Assembly (NCBI GenBank): GCA_024275635.1
Contig: JAJRYT010000139.1
Location: forward strand, 1 to 64,000
DNA from: Chloroflexota bacterium
Lineage (GTDB): Bacteria > Chloroflexota > Anaerolineae > Promineifilales > Promineifilaceae
Direction of reading: 5' to 3'
DNA: 64,000 nucleotides
A program made the position numbers and the translations under genes. Below, one piece after another: positions 1 through 8,742 of the stretch (within the stretch, counting starts at the first letter, position 1; each line of letters starts with the position of its first letter). The notes beneath the pieces were generated by a model that was given only the letters and a program-made list of their open reading frames with translations, was not told the DNA's origin and ran no database searches.

Positions 1-102
1 ATATTCGTACTCGAGTAAAGTTGCATTGACTAAAATCAGATTCTCACTCTGGTTACAAAATTATCTGGAAATATTTCTGATTTCGAATTTTGTACAAAGT
101 CG

Positions 103-229
103 AGCTAAGGGTTCGTTCAAAATTAACTTTGCAGTTTGCTGATAATTGGTACTGGTAATTGGTAATTGGTAATTGAGTAATTGGGTAATTACCAATTACC
201 TAGTTACAATTTTTCAAACGCCAAAGTTA
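103..229 (+). repeat. Dispersed intergenic repeat, copy A
   Basis: This AT-rich element is built around iterated GGTAATTGG/TAATTACC words. Its flanks are AGCTAAGGGTTCGTTCAAAA on the left and TTTCAAACGCCAAAGTTA on the right. An inverted copy lies at 10072-10185, with the same flanks and a core differing mainly by the number of TAATTGG units. The 308 bases before hrcA contain little else: I see no gene and no CIRCE element there. Confidence 0.85.
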
Positions 230-267
230 TAAACGAACGTGCTCTAAGCAAATTAAACAGTGATATA

Positions 268-294
268 GAAACCGAGTTTGCCAAACTCGGTTTC
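268..294. promoter_or_regulatory. Perfect dyad before hrcA
   Basis: Two perfect 12-base arms (GAAACCGAGTTT and its complement) flank a three-base centre, ending 14 bases before the hrcA start. No U-tract follows on either strand, so it is a weak terminator candidate. It could be an operator or a hairpin in the hrcA leader. It does not match the CIRCE consensus (TTAGCACTC-N9-GAGTGCTAA) that HrcA normally binds. Confidence 0.5.
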
Positions 295-308
295 TTGATG
301 ATTAAGCG

Positions 309-1343
309 ATGTTTGATTCTTTAACGGAACGTCAGGAAAAAATTTTGGGTCTGGTGGTGCGCTATTACATTGAAACGGGCGCGCCCATCGGGTCGAGTAC
401 GCTGGTGAAGCAGCATGAACTGGATGTGAGTTCAGCGACTGTGCGTAATGAGCTGTCTGCCCTGGGCGAGATGGGCTACCTGATGCAGCTGCACACATCG
501 GCTGGTCGTATTCCGTCAGAGCTGGGATATCGTTATTTTGTGCAAAAATTGCTGGGCGAGTTTCTTTTGCCGGTAGATGAGCGGCAGATGATCCGGCATC
601 AATTTCACCAGGCGCGGTTGGATATGAGCCAATGGATGCGTCTGGCGGCGGCCATTTTGGCGCGGACTTCTCACGGAGCCAGTTTTGTCACCGCCCCACA
701 AATACGGCCGTCTCGCTTCAAGCACGTTCAACTCATATCTACCCAGGGCCGGTTGGTCTTGATGATATTGGTGTTGTTTGGCGGCGAGGTGAACCAGCAA
801 ATGCTGACGCTGGCCGAACCCTTGCCCCAGGCTCAGTTAAGCGCCGCCGCCGAGCGGCTCAACGGCCTGTTTGAAAATGCCACAAATGATGATATAGCCG
901 CTCAGGTCAATCAATTAAACCCGCTGGAGCAAGAAATATCCCGCCTGGTGTTGGAAGTTTTGCAGCACAGCGACGCCCAAACGATCCGCGATATTTACCG
1001 CGACGGTTTAATCAATCTGATAGAAGATAAAGGCACACGTCAGGCGGTACGGGTATTGGAAGAACGAACCCTTATGGCCAATGTATTGACGGAAACACAG
1101 CCGCCTGACGCAACAGGCGTGCAGGTGGTGATTGGCGGTGAAGGGCGTTGGGAAGAATTAAAGGACTGTACGATCATCCTGTCTCGTTATGGGGCGGTCG
1201 AACAGTTTAGCGGCACGGTCGCGGTGATTGGTCCGACGCGCATGGCCTACGGCCGTAATGTAGCCGCCGTGCGTTATGTGGCCGATTTAATGAGCGGGTT
1301 TGTCTACCAATACTACATGGAAGACTTGAGTCTGGATTCGTAA
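309..1343 (+). CDS. hrcA: Heat-inducible transcription repressor HrcA
   Basis: HrcA represses class I heat-shock genes by binding CIRCE operators, with its activity set by GroE. The 344-residue product has the family's usual length. It opens with the winged-helix segment (LTERQEKILGLVVRYYIETG, then SSATVRNELSALGEMGYL around residues 40-60). It closes with the conserved motif VAVIGPTRMAYGR near residue 315. The gene leads a co-directional grpE-dnaK-dnaJ-prmA run, the classic order. The ATG at 309 lacks a clear Shine-Dalgarno, but no better start exists. I could not find a CIRCE element before hrcA, grpE or dnaK, so how this copy recognises its targets is open. Confidence 0.95.
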   Translation: MFDSLTERQEKILGLVVRYYIETGAPIGSSTLVKQHELDVSSATVRNELSALGEMGYLMQLHTSAGRIPSELGYRYFVQKLLGEFLLPVDERQMIRHQFHQARLDMSQWMRLAAAILARTSHGASFVTAPQIRPSRFKHVQLISTQGRLVLMILVLFGGEVNQQMLTLAEPLPQAQLSAAAERLNGLFENATNDDIAAQVNQLNPLEQEISRLVLEVLQHSDAQTIRDIYRDGLINLIEDKGTRQAVRVLEERTLMANVLTETQPPDATGVQVVIGGEGRWEELKDCTIILSRYGAVEQFSGTVAVIGPTRMAYGRNVAAVRYVADLMSGFVYQYYMEDLSLDS

Positions 1344-1393
1344 CTCAGTGAGAGTCCGGAGAGTGATTGTCGATTTGAAGTTATTGGTTCTTC

Positions 1394-1423
1394 GTTATTG
1401 GTTTGGTTTTAACAACCAATAAC
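1394..1423 (+). terminator. Hairpin between hrcA and grpE
   Basis: Arms GTTATTGGTT and AACCAATAAC are separated by a 10-base loop. The hairpin lies 50 bases after the hrcA stop. The stem is AT-rich and no U-run follows, so it may be a weak terminator, an mRNA stabiliser or a repeat remnant. Confidence 0.4.
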
Positions 1424-1511
1424 CGGTGACTAATGACTCAATGTCATTAAGTTAACGAATGATGTTCCGCGTTTTTTTAGGCAACAGCGAATTTTAGTAA
1501 GGTGAATTTTG

Positions 1512-2075
1512 GTGAGCGAAAAGACAAAAGATGAAGTAGAACAACGGGAAGAAGAGCCAATTATTGAGCTGGCAGAAGAGGAAACGGCCGTGGCCGACGC
1601 AGAAGAAACAGAGCCGCTCTCCCTCGAAGAGCAGCTAAACGCCGCGCAAGCCGAAGCTGCCAAAAACCTGGATGGCTGGATGCGCGCGCAGGCCGAATTT
1701 GCCAACGCCCGCAAGCGGATGGAAAAACAACGCGCCGAGACATACCTCAACGCTACTGCCAATATGGTCACCAAACTGCTGCCGGTTTTGGACGATTTTG
1801 AGCGGGCGTTAGACACTGTGCCCGCCGAGATCGCCGAGAACATCTGGCTGGAAGGTATCCAACTCATGCAGCGCAAACTGCTAACTATCCTGGATGAATT
1901 GAACATCAAGCCGATAGACGCAGTAGGTCAGCCATTTGACCCCAACTTCCACGAGGCCATCATGCAAGAGCCGGCCGATGCGTATGAAAGCGGCATGGTG
2001 AGCAAAGAGCTGCAAAAAGGGTACCAATTAGGCGATCGGGTGATACGGCCGTCCCTCGTATACGTGGCCGAGTAA
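1512..2075 (+). CDS. grpE: Nucleotide exchange factor GrpE
   Basis: GrpE releases ADP from DnaK to restart the chaperone cycle in the cytosol. The protein of about 187 residues has an acidic, Glu-rich N-terminal third, a helical dimerisation region (around YLNATANMVTKLLPVLDDFE) and the GrpE beta-domain signature near the end (PFDPNFHEAIM, then VIRPSLVYVAE). I chose GTG 1512 because AAGGTG lies seven bases upstream. A TTG at 1509 is the alternative and adds one residue. It sits between hrcA and dnaK, as in most HrcA-type heat-shock operons. Confidence 0.93.
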   Translation: MSEKTKDEVEQREEEPIIELAEEETAVADAEETEPLSLEEQLNAAQAEAAKNLDGWMRAQAEFANARKRMEKQRAETYLNATANMVTKLLPVLDDFERALDTVPAEIAENIWLEGIQLMQRKLLTILDELNIKPIDAVGQPFDPNFHEAIMQEPADAYESGMVSKELQKGYQLGDRVIRPSLVYVAE

Positions 2076-2277
2076 ACAACACAACCATACAAATACAATT
2101 CATATTTTATACCGTGCATTTCATACGTAAATCCAATCTTTATCCTTTACGGTAAGATGCACAACCTAAACAACACAACAAAAAAGAGACTTTTGAAGGA
2201 TTTTCCTCTGAAAAAGGGATTCTGAAAACAAAAACTTCAAGAGTTCGAAAGTGAACATAAGTGAGGATTAAATAAAC

Positions 2278-4182
2278 ATGGGCAAAATAATAGGAATTGA
2301 CTTAGGAACAACCAACTCGGCAGCGGCCGTTATGGAAGGCGGCGAACCCGTCATTATCTCCAGCGCTGAGGGTGATCGCCTATTCCCCTCCATCGTGGCC
2401 GTCAACTCCAAAACCGGCGAACGCCTGGTAGGCAAAGTCGCCAAACGGCAAGCCGTCATCAATGCACAAAACACCATTTTCTCGGTGAAACGGTTCATGG
2501 GACGCAAATACGATGACCCGGAAGTGGTACGCGCTCGCAAATACGTATCATATGATGTCCGTAAAGCGCCCAACGGTGATATCCGTGTGGTGATGAACGA
2601 ACGCGAATATTCCCCGCCGGAAATCTCAGCCATGATTCTGCAAAAAATCAAAACCGACGCCGAATCATTCCTGGGTCAACCAGTGACACAAGCTGTCATC
2701 ACCGTTCCCGCCTATTTCAACGACAGCCAGCGCCAGGCCACCAAAGACGCCGGTAAAATCGCCGGTCTGGAAGTTTTGCGTATCGTCAACGAACCAACGG
2801 CTTCCTCCCTGGCTTATGGCCTGGGCAGCGACAAAGACGAAGTGATTGCTGTTTACGATCTTGGCGGCGGTACATTCGATATTTCCATACTAGAAGTGGG
2901 CGATGGCGTTTTTGAAGTGAAATCCACCAACGGCGATACCTTCCTCGGCGGCGATGACTTCGATCAAGCAATAATTGATTGGGCGGCCGAGCAGTTCAAA
3001 ATGGACCAGGGTATAGACTTGCGTAACGATCGCCAGGCGCTGCAACGCTTACGCGAAGCGGCGGAAACAGCCAAGATTGGCTTATCCACGACCATGCAAA
3101 TGGAATTGAATCTGCCCTACATCACAGCCGACGCTACTGGTCCCAAACATCTCAATCTGACCCTGACACGGGCCAAACTAGAGCAATTAACGGCCGATCT
3201 TATCCAACGCTCCATCGAACCCTGCCGTCTGGCCCTGAAAGATTCCGGATTGTCCCTGTCCGACATCACTCAGGTTGTGCTTGTCGGCGGTATGACCCGG
3301 ATGCCGGCCGTTCAAGAAGCCGTGAAGAAATTCTTCGGCCGAGAACCGCACAAAGGCGTCAACCCTGATGAGGTCGTCGGTCTAGGCGCGGCCATCCAGG
3401 CTGGCGTGTTGGGCGGCGATGTGAAAGATGTGCTGCTGCTGGATGTCACTCCGCTGACCTTGAGCATTGAAACATTAGGCGGTGTGTCCACACCCTTAAT
3501 CGAACGCAACTCGACCATCCCCACCAAGAAAAGCCAGGTGTTCTCCACCGCTGCCGACAGCCAGACACAGGTAGAAATCCACGTCGTGCAGGGCGAACGA
3601 CCCATGTCGACCGATAACAAGAGCCTGGGCCGCTTTATTCTCGACGGCATTCCGCCGGCGCCGCGCGGCGTACCGCAAATTGAAGTCAGCTTTGATATTA
3701 ACGCCGATGGCATTTTGAATGTAATGGCCAAAGACAAAGCGACCGGCCGTGAACAGGCGATGCAAATTGTGGCCTCCGGCGGCTTGGACGATGCCGAGAT
3801 TGAGCAAATGGTGAAGGATGCGGAGCAGTTTGCCGCCGACGATGCGAAACAAAAAGAGGCTGTCGAAGCCCGCAATACGGCCGATTCTTCCGTTTACAGT
3901 GCGGAGAAGTTCCTGGCCGATAACGGCGAAAGCCTGCCTGAAGCTCAGAAAGCGGCCGTACAGAGCCAGATTGATGCCGTAAAGTCGGCGCTGGAAGGCG
4001 GCGATACAGCCGCGATGCAAGCGGCAACTAATCAATTGCAAGCGGTCATGCAAGAAGCTGGCGCAGCCATGTACCAACAGCAGCAAGCCGCCGCCGGTGG
4101 CCCAGATGGCGCAGCCCCTGGCAGTGATGGCGATGGCGGCGGCGCTGAAGAAGATGTCATTGAAGGCGAATTTAGCGAGTAG
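2278..4182 (+). CDS. dnaK: Chaperone DnaK (Hsp70)
   Basis: DnaK is the ATP-dependent Hsp70 chaperone that works with the flanking GrpE and DnaJ. The 634 residues show the full architecture. Phosphate-binding motif GIDLGTTNS is near residue 6 and [12 protein letters not shown] near 190. Connect region [15 protein letters not shown] is near 335. The substrate-binding domain begins with [14 protein letters not shown], and the C-terminus is Gly/Asp-rich, ending [14 protein letters not shown] 2278 is preceded by GTGAGG at suitable distance. The 202-base gap before it holds only AT-rich sequence without a recognisable CIRCE, and it may carry its own promoter. The gene lacks the ACGGCCGT palindrome common elsewhere in the window. 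Confidence 0.98.
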   Translation: MGKIIGIDLGTTNSAAAVMEGGEPVIISSAEGDRLFPSIVAVNSKTGERLVGKVAKRQAVINAQNTIFSVKRFMGRKYDDPEVVRARKYVSYDVRKAPNGDIRVVMNEREYSPPEISAMILQKIKTDAESFLGQPVTQAVITVPAYFNDSQRQATKDAGKIAGLEVLRIVNEPTASSLAYGLGSDKDEVIAVYDLGGGTFDISILEVGDGVFEVKSTNGDTFLGGDDFDQAIIDWAAEQFKMDQGIDLRNDRQALQRLREAAETAKIGLSTTMQMELNLPYITADATGPKHLNLTLTRAKLEQLTADLIQRSIEPCRLALKDSGLSLSDITQVVLVGGMTRMPAVQEAVKKFFGREPHKGVNPDEVVGLGAAIQAGVLGGDVKDVLLLDVTPLTLSIETLGGVSTPLIERNSTIPTKKSQVFSTAADSQTQVEIHVVQGERPMSTDNKSLGRFILDGIPPAPRGVPQIEVSFDINADGILNVMAKDKATGREQAMQIVASGGLDDAEIEQMVKDAEQFAADDAKQKEAVEARNTADSSVYSAEKFLADNGESLPEAQKAAVQSQIDAVKSALEGGDTAAMQAATNQLQAVMQEAGAAMYQQQQAAAGGPDGAAPGSDGDGGGAEEDVIEGEFSE

Positions 4183-4186
4183 TAAA

Positions 4187-4259
4187 CAAGCAAGATTGCA
4201 AGATTGCAAGAACGCAGGTTTGCAAGTAAGCAAGTGGCGGGTACTCCCTCCACTTGCTT
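4187..4259 (+). repeat. TTGCAAG-rich repeat with terminal hairpin
   Basis: Several copies of GCAAGAT/TTGCAAG are followed by a hairpin with arms AAGCAAGTGG (4228-4237) and CCACTTGCTT (4250-4259) around a 12-base loop. Related TTGCAAG runs occur after the second HlyD gene (about 15551) and after znuB (about 44275). It may weaken transcription between dnaK and dnaJ. Confidence 0.5.
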
Positions 4260-4285
4260 TCTTGCGTACTTGTACATTTTAATCT

Positions 4286-5443
4286 ATGTCCAATAAACGA
4301 GATTATTACGATGTATTAGGTGTTCCCCGTACGGCGACGAAGGATGATATGAAAAAAGCCTTTCGTCGTCTGGCCCGCCAATATCACCCGGATGTGAATA
4401 AAGAGAATGATGCCACAGAACGTTTCAAGGAAGTGAATGAAGCGTATGAGGTGTTGTCTAACGAAAAAATGCGGGCGACTTATGATCAGTTTGGCCACGC
4501 CGGGGTACAAAATGGGGGCGGTCATGGATTCTCTGGGTTTGAAGGCGGGTTTGGTAATGTGGCCGATATTTTTGAAGAGTTTTTTGGCGGCAGCTTCGGT
4601 GGCGGCCGCCGCCGCCGTCGTGGGCCAAGACGCGGCCAGGATTTGCAATATAGGCTGACTATTTCGTTTGAAGAGGCTGTTTTTGGCGCGGAGAAGGAAA
4701 TTGAGGTGACTCGCCCGGAGATTTGCCCCGGCTGCAACGGGTCGGGCGCAAAAGCAGGCGCCGCGCCGATTGCCTGTACGAATTGTAACGGATTGGGTCA
4801 TGTGCGCCGGGTTCAACAGTCTATCTTAGGGCAGTTTGTCACGGAAGCGCCCTGTCCAACTTGCCAGGGAACGGGCGAGTTGATCCCAGAAGTATGCGAA
4901 ACGTGTCATGGGCAAAAGCAAATCCAGCAAACGCGCACGCTAAAGGTTAAAATTCCGGCCGGTGTGGATAATGACACCCAAATTCGCCTGACTGGGGAAG
5001 GGTCGCCGGGCGCTAATGGGGGGCCGCCAGGTAACCTGTATGTTGTCCTTTATGTGCGTAAACATCAATTCTTCCAACGGCGGGGCACTGATGTCTGGCT
5101 TGATCTGCAAATTAATGTGGCGCAGGCGGCGCTGGGCGATGAAGTGATGGTTCCGACGCTGGATGGTGAACAGACGTTGATTATCGAACCGGGTACCGAG
5201 TCCGGAAAAGTGTACCGGATACGGGGGTTGGGCGTACCGCGTTTGGACCGGCGTGGTCGTGGCATACCTATGGGACGAGGCGATCAGCATGTATTGATTC
5301 ATGTGTCTATCCCTACGAAGCTAACGCCGGAACAGGAACGGTTGTTCAAAGAGCTTTCTCTCACGTTGGGGAAAGAGGTTATTCCGCAGCAAGGTAAGGG
5401 TATTTTTAGCCAGTTGAAGGATGCTTTTTTTGGTAAAGCTTAA
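4286..5443 (+). CDS. dnaJ: Co-chaperone DnaJ (type I)
   Basis: DnaJ stimulates DnaK ATP hydrolysis and delivers substrates. The 385-residue protein has a J domain at residues 4-70 with the essential HPD (in RQYHPDVNK) and a Gly/Phe-rich linker (about 75-110). Its four-repeat zinc-binding region reads CPGCNGSG, CTNCNGLG, CPTCQGTG and CETCHGQK. Two C-terminal beta domains follow. Presence of the Cys-rich region makes it type I. The fourth Cys repeat ends in Lys where Gly is usual, a minor departure. The stop is five bases before prmA, so the two are probably co-translated. Confidence 0.97.
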   Translation: MSNKRDYYDVLGVPRTATKDDMKKAFRRLARQYHPDVNKENDATERFKEVNEAYEVLSNEKMRATYDQFGHAGVQNGGGHGFSGFEGGFGNVADIFEEFFGGSFGGGRRRRRGPRRGQDLQYRLTISFEEAVFGAEKEIEVTRPEICPGCNGSGAKAGAAPIACTNCNGLGHVRRVQQSILGQFVTEAPCPTCQGTGELIPEVCETCHGQKQIQQTRTLKVKIPAGVDNDTQIRLTGEGSPGANGGPPGNLYVVLYVRKHQFFQRRGTDVWLDLQINVAQAALGDEVMVPTLDGEQTLIIEPGTESGKVYRIRGLGVPRLDRRGRGIPMGRGDQHVLIHVSIPTKLTPEQERLFKELSLTLGKEVIPQQGKGIFSQLKDAFFGKA

Positions 5444-5448
5444 GTTTT

Positions 5449-6369
5449 ATGTACTGGCTTGAAGTTAGTGTTATTACGGATGGGGAGGGGGCTGAGGCGG
5501 TGGCTGAGGCGTTACGGCCGTTTACCGACAATGACAATGTTGTGTTGGAACAGTTGGGGGATGAGACAAGTCCTGATCCGGATGCGCTGGAAACGGCCGT
5601 TGCCGTCAAAATCTACATCCCCGAAGAAGACGATTCCCCAGAACTACGCCGCCGCCTGGAAGAACTGCTGTATCACATGGGCCGTCTCTATCCTCTTCCG
5701 TCGCCCACTTTTCGTGAATTAGCTGAAGAAGATTGGGCTAATGCGTGGAAAGTCCATTATCATCCATTTCGCATAGGCCGTAAAATCTGGATTCAACCGA
5801 GCTGGCTTGAGCAGTCGCCGGCCACTCCGGGTCAAGACGGCATCCGTTCTGGCGATGTGGCGCTGACTTTAGACCCAGGGATGGCCTTTGGAACCGGGCT
5901 GCACCCCACAACGCAAATGTGCCTGCTGGCGCTGGAGGAATTGGTGCGGCCAGGGATGACCGTTTTAGACGTTGGTACCGGCTCGGCGATATTGGCGATT
6001 GCGGCGGCCAAATTAGGCGCGCAATCGTTGTTGGGGATTGATACCGACAAGTTAGCGGTGCAAGCGGCGGCAGACAATGTCGCCAAGAATGGGGCGTCGG
6101 ATCGAATTGTTATCCGGCAGGGGACGTTGGATACGATAACGGAACGCGACTGGGATATCGTAGCCGTCAACATCTTGGCCCCGGTGATCATTGGCTTGTT
6201 TGAGCGGGATGGGCTGCTAGATTATGTGGGGGAAAACGGCCGTCTTATTCTGAGCGGTATTATTGAGGAACAGGCGGCGGGCGTGGGAACGGCCGTTGCC
6301 GCTGCTGGCGGGCAGATTATTCAAACATTCAACGTACGCGATTGGGTTGCATATGTTGTCAGCCGATAG
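5449..6369 (+). CDS. prmA: Ribosomal protein L11 methyltransferase PrmA
   Basis: PrmA trimethylates ribosomal protein uL11 with S-adenosylmethionine. The 306-residue product has the substrate-recognition N-terminal domain, a central signature TLDPGMAFGTGLHPTT (about residue 141), the Rossmann SAM motif VLDVGTGSAILAIAAAKLGA (about 170) and the motif IVAVNILAPVI (about 240). It follows dnaJ by five bases, an arrangement common in many bacteria. A hairpin at 6387-6417 separates it from the convergent infA. It carries several ACGGCCGT octamers (5511, 5592, 6236, 6291). Confidence 0.93.
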   Translation: MYWLEVSVITDGEGAEAVAEALRPFTDNDNVVLEQLGDETSPDPDALETAVAVKIYIPEEDDSPELRRRLEELLYHMGRLYPLPSPTFRELAEEDWANAWKVHYHPFRIGRKIWIQPSWLEQSPATPGQDGIRSGDVALTLDPGMAFGTGLHPTTQMCLLALEELVRPGMTVLDVGTGSAILAIAAAKLGAQSLLGIDTDKLAVQAAADNVAKNGASDRIVIRQGTLDTITERDWDIVAVNILAPVIIGLFERDGLLDYVGENGRLILSGIIEEQAAGVGTAVAAAGGQIIQTFNVRDWVAYVVSR

Positions 6370-6386
6370 CTGGAAGCAAAAAACAA

Positions 6387-6417
6387 AAACGCCACAAACA
6401 CAAACATTGTGACGTTT
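6387..6417. terminator. Bidirectional terminator prmA / infA
   Basis: Arms AAACGCCACAA and TTGTGACGTTT pair with one mismatch around a nine-base loop, between two convergent genes. An A-rich tract precedes it on the + strand, which gives a U-tract for the minus strand transcript. Confidence 0.6.
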
Positions 6418-6471
6418 CCAATACCAACTATAGTCGGCTATATTCTGTTGGTAGAATTGAAGAGAGACAGC

Positions 6472-6714
6472 TCACCTGTTGCGGGGAGTGCGTTGTTTAC
6501 GATAGCGATATGTAATACGCCCTCGGCTCAAATCATACGGCGTCATTTCCAGACGAACGCGATCACCTAACAAAATGCGGATGTAATACTTACGCATTCG
6601 GCCCGATAAATAAGCCAAAACCTTATGCTCATTATCCAGTTCAACTGTGAACTGAGTGTTGGGCAAAAGTTCAACCACTGTTCCTTCAACTTCAAGTTTA
6701 TCTTTATTCGCCAT
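6472..6714 (-). CDS. infA: Translation initiation factor IF-1
   Basis: IF-1 occupies the ribosomal A site during initiation. The 80-residue protein is a single OB-fold and matches the family closely: [19 protein letters not shown] at the start, then [20 protein letters not shown] and the conserved basic end RITYRYRK. It begins 14 bases after the rpsU stop and ends the rpsA-rpsU-infA run. In many bacteria infA sits with secY/map/rpmJ, so this neighbourhood is less usual. The C-terminal tail QRTPRNR is a few residues longer than the E. coli protein. Confidence 0.95.
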   Translation of the reverse strand: MANKDKLEVEGTVVELLPNTQFTVELDNEHKVLAYLSGRMRKYYIRILLGDRVRLEMTPYDLSRGRITYRYRKQRTPRNR

Positions 6715-6728
6715 ATATTCCTACAAAA

Positions 6729-6923
6729 TTACCGGCGCATACTTTGTTTGCGCCGCACCCGCCGGAGAGCCTTTTTCTTTTCGATTCGCCGCATTTCACT
6801 CTTGGAAACATGCCACCGTTTTTGCCGAATAACGCTCATCGTACCGGCTTTGGTGACACTTTTTCGAAACCGCCGGAGCAAACTCTCATCGGTTTCGTTA
6901 GGCATTAATGTTACTTGTGGCAG
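6729..6923 (-). CDS. rpsU: Ribosomal protein bS21, apparent CTG start
   Basis: bS21 is a small, very basic 30S subunit protein near the mRNA exit. The product aligns with bS21 by its N-terminal beta strand and the motif ESLLRRFRKSVTKAG, and ends in a highly basic tail (KKKALRRVRRKQSMRR). The most upstream start codon of the frame, GTG 6932, shares a base with the Shine-Dalgarno and cannot be used. The CTG at 6923 lies eight bases after AGGAGG and places Met directly before PQVTL, where other bS21 proteins begin. The next ATG (6905) would delete the first strand. I therefore call a 64-residue protein starting at CTG. It lies 55 bases after rpsA. Confidence 0.8.
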   Translation of the reverse strand: MPQVTLMPNETDESLLRRFRKSVTKAGTMSVIRQKRWHVSKSEMRRIEKKKALRRVRRKQSMRR

Positions 6924-6927
6924 ACCA

Positions 6928-6937
6928 ATCACCTCCT
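6928..6937 (-). promoter_or_regulatory. Very strong Shine-Dalgarno of rpsU
   Basis: On the minus strand the sequence AGGAGGTGAT matches ten bases of the canonical anti-Shine-Dalgarno complement. Its distance to CTG 6923 fits initiation there. It excludes GTG 6932, whose first base is the last base of AGGAGG. Confidence 0.75.
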
Positions 6938-6978
6938 ACTTTGATGATTTGGGTTAGATTTATATTCGTGTAGTTTTT

Positions 6979-8265
6979 TTATTCTTCTTCACTGCTGTCC
7001 GCTGCGGTCTCTGCGGCAACTGCTTTAGCCTCAGCAACCGCGTTAGCATCCACGCCATCTTCGGTAGCGATGTCTGCTGCTACCGCTTCGACCGCTTCTT
7101 CTGTTTCAACATCGGGCGCATCTTCACTTTCTTCGTGCGTTTCAATTTCGCGCTGCGCCATCCATTCAATTTGTTCGTTCGCTGTTACCGCCCGCAAACT
7201 TAACCCCATCCGTTGGCGTTTAGGATCAATGCTTACAATTCGCAATAAATGAACCTCATCTTCTTGCATGACTTCATGAGGGTCTTGAATATTGCTGCGC
7301 GAAAGTTGAGAAATGTGTAACAGACCTTCAACGCCAGGTTCGATTTCCGCGAATGCGCCGTAATCAACAATGCGCGTAATGGTTCCCTCAACAAGTTGGT
7401 GAACGGCGTACCGTTCTTCAACAGTTTCCCAGGGATTAGGCAGCAACCGTTTGCGACTTAAGCTGATCCGTTGTTCCTTCCGATCAAGGCGGAGTACATA
7501 AACCTCGATCTCATCGCCTACACTAACCACCTCGCGCGGGTGGGTAACGCGATGCCAGGCCAGTTCTGAAATGTGAACCAGACCATCAGCTCCGCCTAAA
7601 TCAACAAAGATGCCAAAATCACGCAGACCGCTGATACGGCCTTTAAGAATGGCTCCTTCTTCCAGGCTGTTGAGCAGTTCTTGTTTACGAACTTCTTCCC
7701 ATTCTTTTTGGGCTTCGCGCTGTGAAAATACCAAACGACGGCGACGACGATCTACCTCAATAATTTTGAGGGGCAATTTCTCGCCGCGCAGCTTGGCCAA
7801 CCGCTGTTGACGTTTACGATCGCCCATGCCTGGGGTTAAATCTTTGAGGTGTGAAGCGGGAACAAACCCGCGTAACCGACCAAACGGCACGATTGCGCCA
7901 CCCTTGTTGTAACCGATGACTTCGCCTTCAATGATCTCGCCACTCGCCATTAGCTTTTCAGCTTTAGTCCAGTCCTGGTTAAGACGGGCTAAATTGATAG
8001 ATACCTTCAAACTGTCTGGCTCTGACGCACTTAGAATGTATACATCAATTTCGTCATTGACTTTGAAACTGTTTCGTTCCTCCGGATCGAGTTTGCTCAA
8101 ATCCATTGGCGGGACGAGGCCGTCCCGTTTTAGTCCCAGGTCAACAATGATGTCTTGATCGTTAATGGCTACGATGATACCCTTGCGGATTTCACCTACT
8201 TTGGGCAACTGATAATCATGTTGTTCCAAAAGCTCTTGGTAAGAGTCTGTCGTTTCTTCGGTCAT
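6979..8265 (-). CDS. rpsA: Ribosomal protein bS1, four S1 domains
   Basis: S1 binds mRNA and helps load it on the 30S subunit. The 428-residue product has four OB-fold S1 domains, near residues 22-95, 110-190, 205-275 and 290-360. Each shows the hydrophobic pattern typified by GRISGLRDFGIFVDLGGADG and GLLHISQL. An acidic, Ala/Glu-rich tail follows from about 370. Four domains is the short form seen in Gram-positive bacteria and Chloroflexota (E. coli has six). The gene leads rpsU and infA. Its leader contains a terminator-like hairpin (8310-8350) between a possible promoter and the start codon. Confidence 0.93.
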   Translation of the reverse strand: MTEETTDSYQELLEQHDYQLPKVGEIRKGIIVAINDQDIIVDLGLKRDGLVPPMDLSKLDPEERNSFKVNDEIDVYILSASEPDSLKVSINLARLNQDWTKAEKLMASGEIIEGEVIGYNKGGAIVPFGRLRGFVPASHLKDLTPGMGDRKRQQRLAKLRGEKLPLKIIEVDRRRRRLVFSQREAQKEWEEVRKQELLNSLEEGAILKGRISGLRDFGIFVDLGGADGLVHISELAWHRVTHPREVVSVGDEIEVYVLRLDRKEQRISLSRKRLLPNPWETVEERYAVHQLVEGTITRIVDYGAFAEIEPGVEGLLHISQLSRSNIQDPHEVMQEDEVHLLRIVSIDPKRQRMGLSLRAVTANEQIEWMAQREIETHEESEDAPDVETEEAVEAVAADIATEDGVDANAVAEAKAVAAETAADSSEEE

Positions 8266-8309
8266 GCGTATAAAATCTCTTTCTTAGAATGATTTTGCTG
8301 TATTCAAAC

Positions 8310-8350
8310 AAAAACTCGGCCGTCGTATGAATTACTGACACAGCCGAGTT
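8310..8350 (-). terminator. Terminator-like hairpin in the rpsA leader
   Basis: On the minus strand AACTCGGC (8350-8343) pairs with GCCGAGTT (8320-8313) and is followed by an unbroken T-run. This is the shape of an intrinsic terminator. It lies about 45 bases before the rpsA start and on the same strand, with no gene upstream on that strand for it to end. It may therefore be an attenuator of rpsA. Confidence 0.55.
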
Positions 8351-8423
8351 GGATGTTTGTAACTCAATTTACAGCCGTTTTTCTGATATTGGGCGTTATC
8401 CTTATTATTTGAGTTAATTAACA

Positions 8424-8452
8424 AATCTAGAACGATATTAAAGATTTGCCAA
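8424..8452 (-). promoter_or_regulatory. Possible sigma-70 promoter for rpsA
   Basis: On the minus strand TTGGCA (8452-8447) and TAGATT (8429-8424) are 17 bases apart. Start would be near 8417 and give a leader of about 150 bases holding the 8310-8350 hairpin. The hexamers are imperfect. Confidence 0.4.
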
Positions 8453-8742
8453 TTAATTTCCCATATATGCTACGGTCGAAAAATAACTTCCCTCTATTAA
8501 CTCAGCCTGAGGATTATAACTGGTGAAAATAGCCTTGTCAATTCCTTTTTAACCTGAGTTTAGTAGGAGGGTGTTTTTTGAAGTTTGCGGGGTTGTTTTT
8601 CGATGAATTGAGGGAATGGGGGGGGATTTTTGTTGCGATTAGACCTTTCATGTACTATGTGGAGTGGCTATGTTTTACTGCAACCTGGAAAATGAAGCCG
8701 CGTATAGCTTATGTTGGAAATAGCGGGAGCAATGAGGGTTTT

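Noticed and set aside
3496-4233. Long open frame opposite dnaK (245 codons)
   Set aside because: It lies entirely antisense to a well-conserved gene, has low-complexity composition and matches no family.
8578-8742. 55-residue N-terminal extension of the exporter ATPase from TTG
   Set aside because: A GGAGGG lies upstream, but the residues are not typical of ATPases, whereas ATG 8743 begins just before the expected core and also has GAGGG.
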